From the NCBI GenBank assembly GCA_029667085.1, contig JARUHJ010000002.1, forward strand, positions 310,001 through 374,000: a DNA stretch of 64,000 bases, given 5' to 3'. The stretch comes from Deltaproteobacteria bacterium IMCC39524 (GTDB lineage Bacteria; Desulfobacterota; Desulfuromonadia; Desulfuromonadales; BM103). Each line of letters opens with the position of its first letter. Positions within the stretch are counted from its first letter, which is position 1. The position numbers and the translations under genes were made by a program. The notes under the pieces are model-generated. The model worked only from the letters and a program-made list of their open reading frames with translations. It ran no database searches and was not told the origin of the DNA. Shown here in pieces: positions 63,165-64,000 of the stretch.

Positions 63165-64000
63165 GTGTTTAAAGAACTGAAGATCTTTACCGGTAATGCA
63201 AATCCAGCCCTTGCGCAGGAAATTTGTCGTCACCTCTCCGTGCCTTTAGCCCAGGCAACCGTCAAGTCTTTCTCCGACGGCGAAATTATGGTTGAAATTA
63301 ACGAAAACGTCCGAGGTCGAGACGTTTTTGTCGTTCAATCGACCTGTCAGCCTGCGAATCATAACCTGATGGAGCTGTTGGTTATGATTGATGCCCTGAA
63401 ACGAGCGTCGGCTGCCCGCATTACAGCAGTTATTCCTTACTTCGGTTATGCTCGACAGGATCGCAAGGTTGCTCCGCGGACACCGATCACCAGCAAACTG
63501 GTCGCAGACCTGATTACTACCGCGGGTGCGCAACGGGTTCTCTGCGTCGATTTGCACGCGGGCCAGATCCAGGGCTTTTTCAACATCCCGGTTGATCATC
63601 TCTATGCGGCCCCTGCTGTTCTTGAAGACGTCAAGGCCCGCTTTACCGAAGAACTTGTGGTTGTTTCTCCAGATGCGGGTGGTACCGAGCGAGCAAGGGC
63701 GTTCGCTAAAAGGTTGAATGCCGGTCTTGCGATTATAGACAAGCGTCGCAGCGCCGCCAACGTCTCGGAAGTCATGCATATCATCGGTGATGTCGATGGC
63801 CGGACCTGTATCATCGTTGATGACATGATCGATACGGCCGGCACCCTTTGTCAGGCAGCTGCGGCACTCAAGGCCCATGGCGCTGGAGATGTGTATGCTA
63901 CGGCAACCCATGCGGTCCTCTCCGGGCCTGCCCTGGAACGGATCAACGAAAGCGATCTAAAGGAAGTTCTGGTCTGTAACACAATTCCTACCGATGAAAA
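63165..64000 (+). CDS. prs: Ribose-phosphate pyrophosphokinase, partial at right edge
   Basis: The first 278 or so residues are visible; the gene runs off the window. [43 protein letters not shown] (flexible loop region) and the PRPP-binding [13 protein letters not shown] are class I PRPP synthase signatures. Makes PRPP for nucleotide, histidine and NAD synthesis. GTG start at 63165 with ACAGG upstream; no in-frame ATG is available nearby. ispE-tRNA-Gln-prs order is common in Geobacter-like genomes. Confidence 0.96.
   Translation, partial: MFKELKIFTGNANPALAQEICRHLSVPLAQATVKSFSDGEIMVEINENVRGRDVFVVQSTCQPANHNLMELLVMIDALKRASAARITAVIPYFGYARQDRKVAPRTPITSKLVADLITTAGAQRVLCVDLHAGQIQGFFNIPVDHLYAAPAVLEDVKARFTEELVVVSPDAGGTERARAFAKRLNAGLAIIDKRRSAANVSEVMHIIGDVDGRTCIIVDDMIDTAGTLCQAAAALKAHGAGDVYATATHAVLSGPALERINESDLKEVLVCNTIPTDE

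Overview
Organism and basis. The window looks like a chromosome segment of a Gram-negative deltaproteobacterium of the Desulfuromonadales/Geobacterales type. Evidence: ffh-rpsP-khpA-rimM-trmD-SPOUT methyltransferase-rplS order; a complete mraZ-to-ftsZ dcw cluster whose FtsI ends in a PASTA domain; tilS-ftsH-folP-cdaA-ybbR-glmM-pdxJ-acpS-nnr-CBS-tsaE-lysC-cimA order; ispE-tRNA-Gln-prs; a heptosyltransferase (LPS); and a MurE with the meso-DAP motif DNPR. This lineage call rests on remembered gene order and on no database search.

Layout. 1-1,023: end of an outer-membrane channel-like gene and a small DUF3343-like gene. 1,061-6,320: SRP/ribosome-maturation cluster ending at the rplS terminator. 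6,321-9,600: AT-rich accessory island splitting rplS from rnhB. It holds six small plus-strand orphan genes (Kazal-domain lipoprotein, RelE-like protein with a zinc ribbon, lipoprotein, degenerate receiver domain, two small membrane proteins), a truncated serine recombinase, and about nine copies of a roughly 28-bp repeat, one of them close upstream of each plus-strand gene. 9,617-13,946: rnhB-yraN, nadE, rsmI, a receiver-only response regulator. 13,947-14,405: intergenic region with two terminators and one or two likely small RNAs. 14,406-16,696 (minus): acylphosphatase and ligA. 16,928-18,193: CorC-type protein. 18,416-35,647: dcw cluster from a near-consensus promoter to a terminator after ftsZ; murB is absent from its usual slot between murC and ddl.

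35,910-40,075: Trm112-like protein, heptosyltransferase, TIGR03960-like radical SAM protein, crotonase. 40,437-54,809: tRNA(CAT), tilS, ftsH, folP, the c-di-AMP cyclase cluster cdaA-ybbR-glmM, pdxJ, acpS, nnr, CBS protein, tsaE, lysC, cimA and a ComEA-like protein. 54,881-57,310: zinc-ribbon protein with a possible sigma-54 promoter, a lone E2-type acyltransferase catalytic domain, and a cysteine-containing PAS histidine kinase. 57,423-61,577 (minus): TAXI-type TRAP transporter operon with UspA. 62,119-64,000: ispE, tRNA-Gln and the start of prs.

How it fits together. Most of the window is housekeeping: protein targeting, ribosome and tRNA modification, peptidoglycan precursor synthesis (MurE-F-MraY-MurD-MurG-MurC-Ddl) with divisome assembly (FtsL/I/W/Q/A/Z), and cofactor and amino-acid biosynthesis. 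The best candidate for something undescribed is the 6.4-9.4 kb repeat-punctuated gene array, which behaves like a cassette array but lacks recognisable attC cores and has no integrase in view. Secondary points are the structured RNA at 14.25-14.35 kb, the TRAP permease carrying a lipoyl/biotinyl-like domain without the modifiable lysine, and the operator-like palindrome over the start of the TRAP operon.
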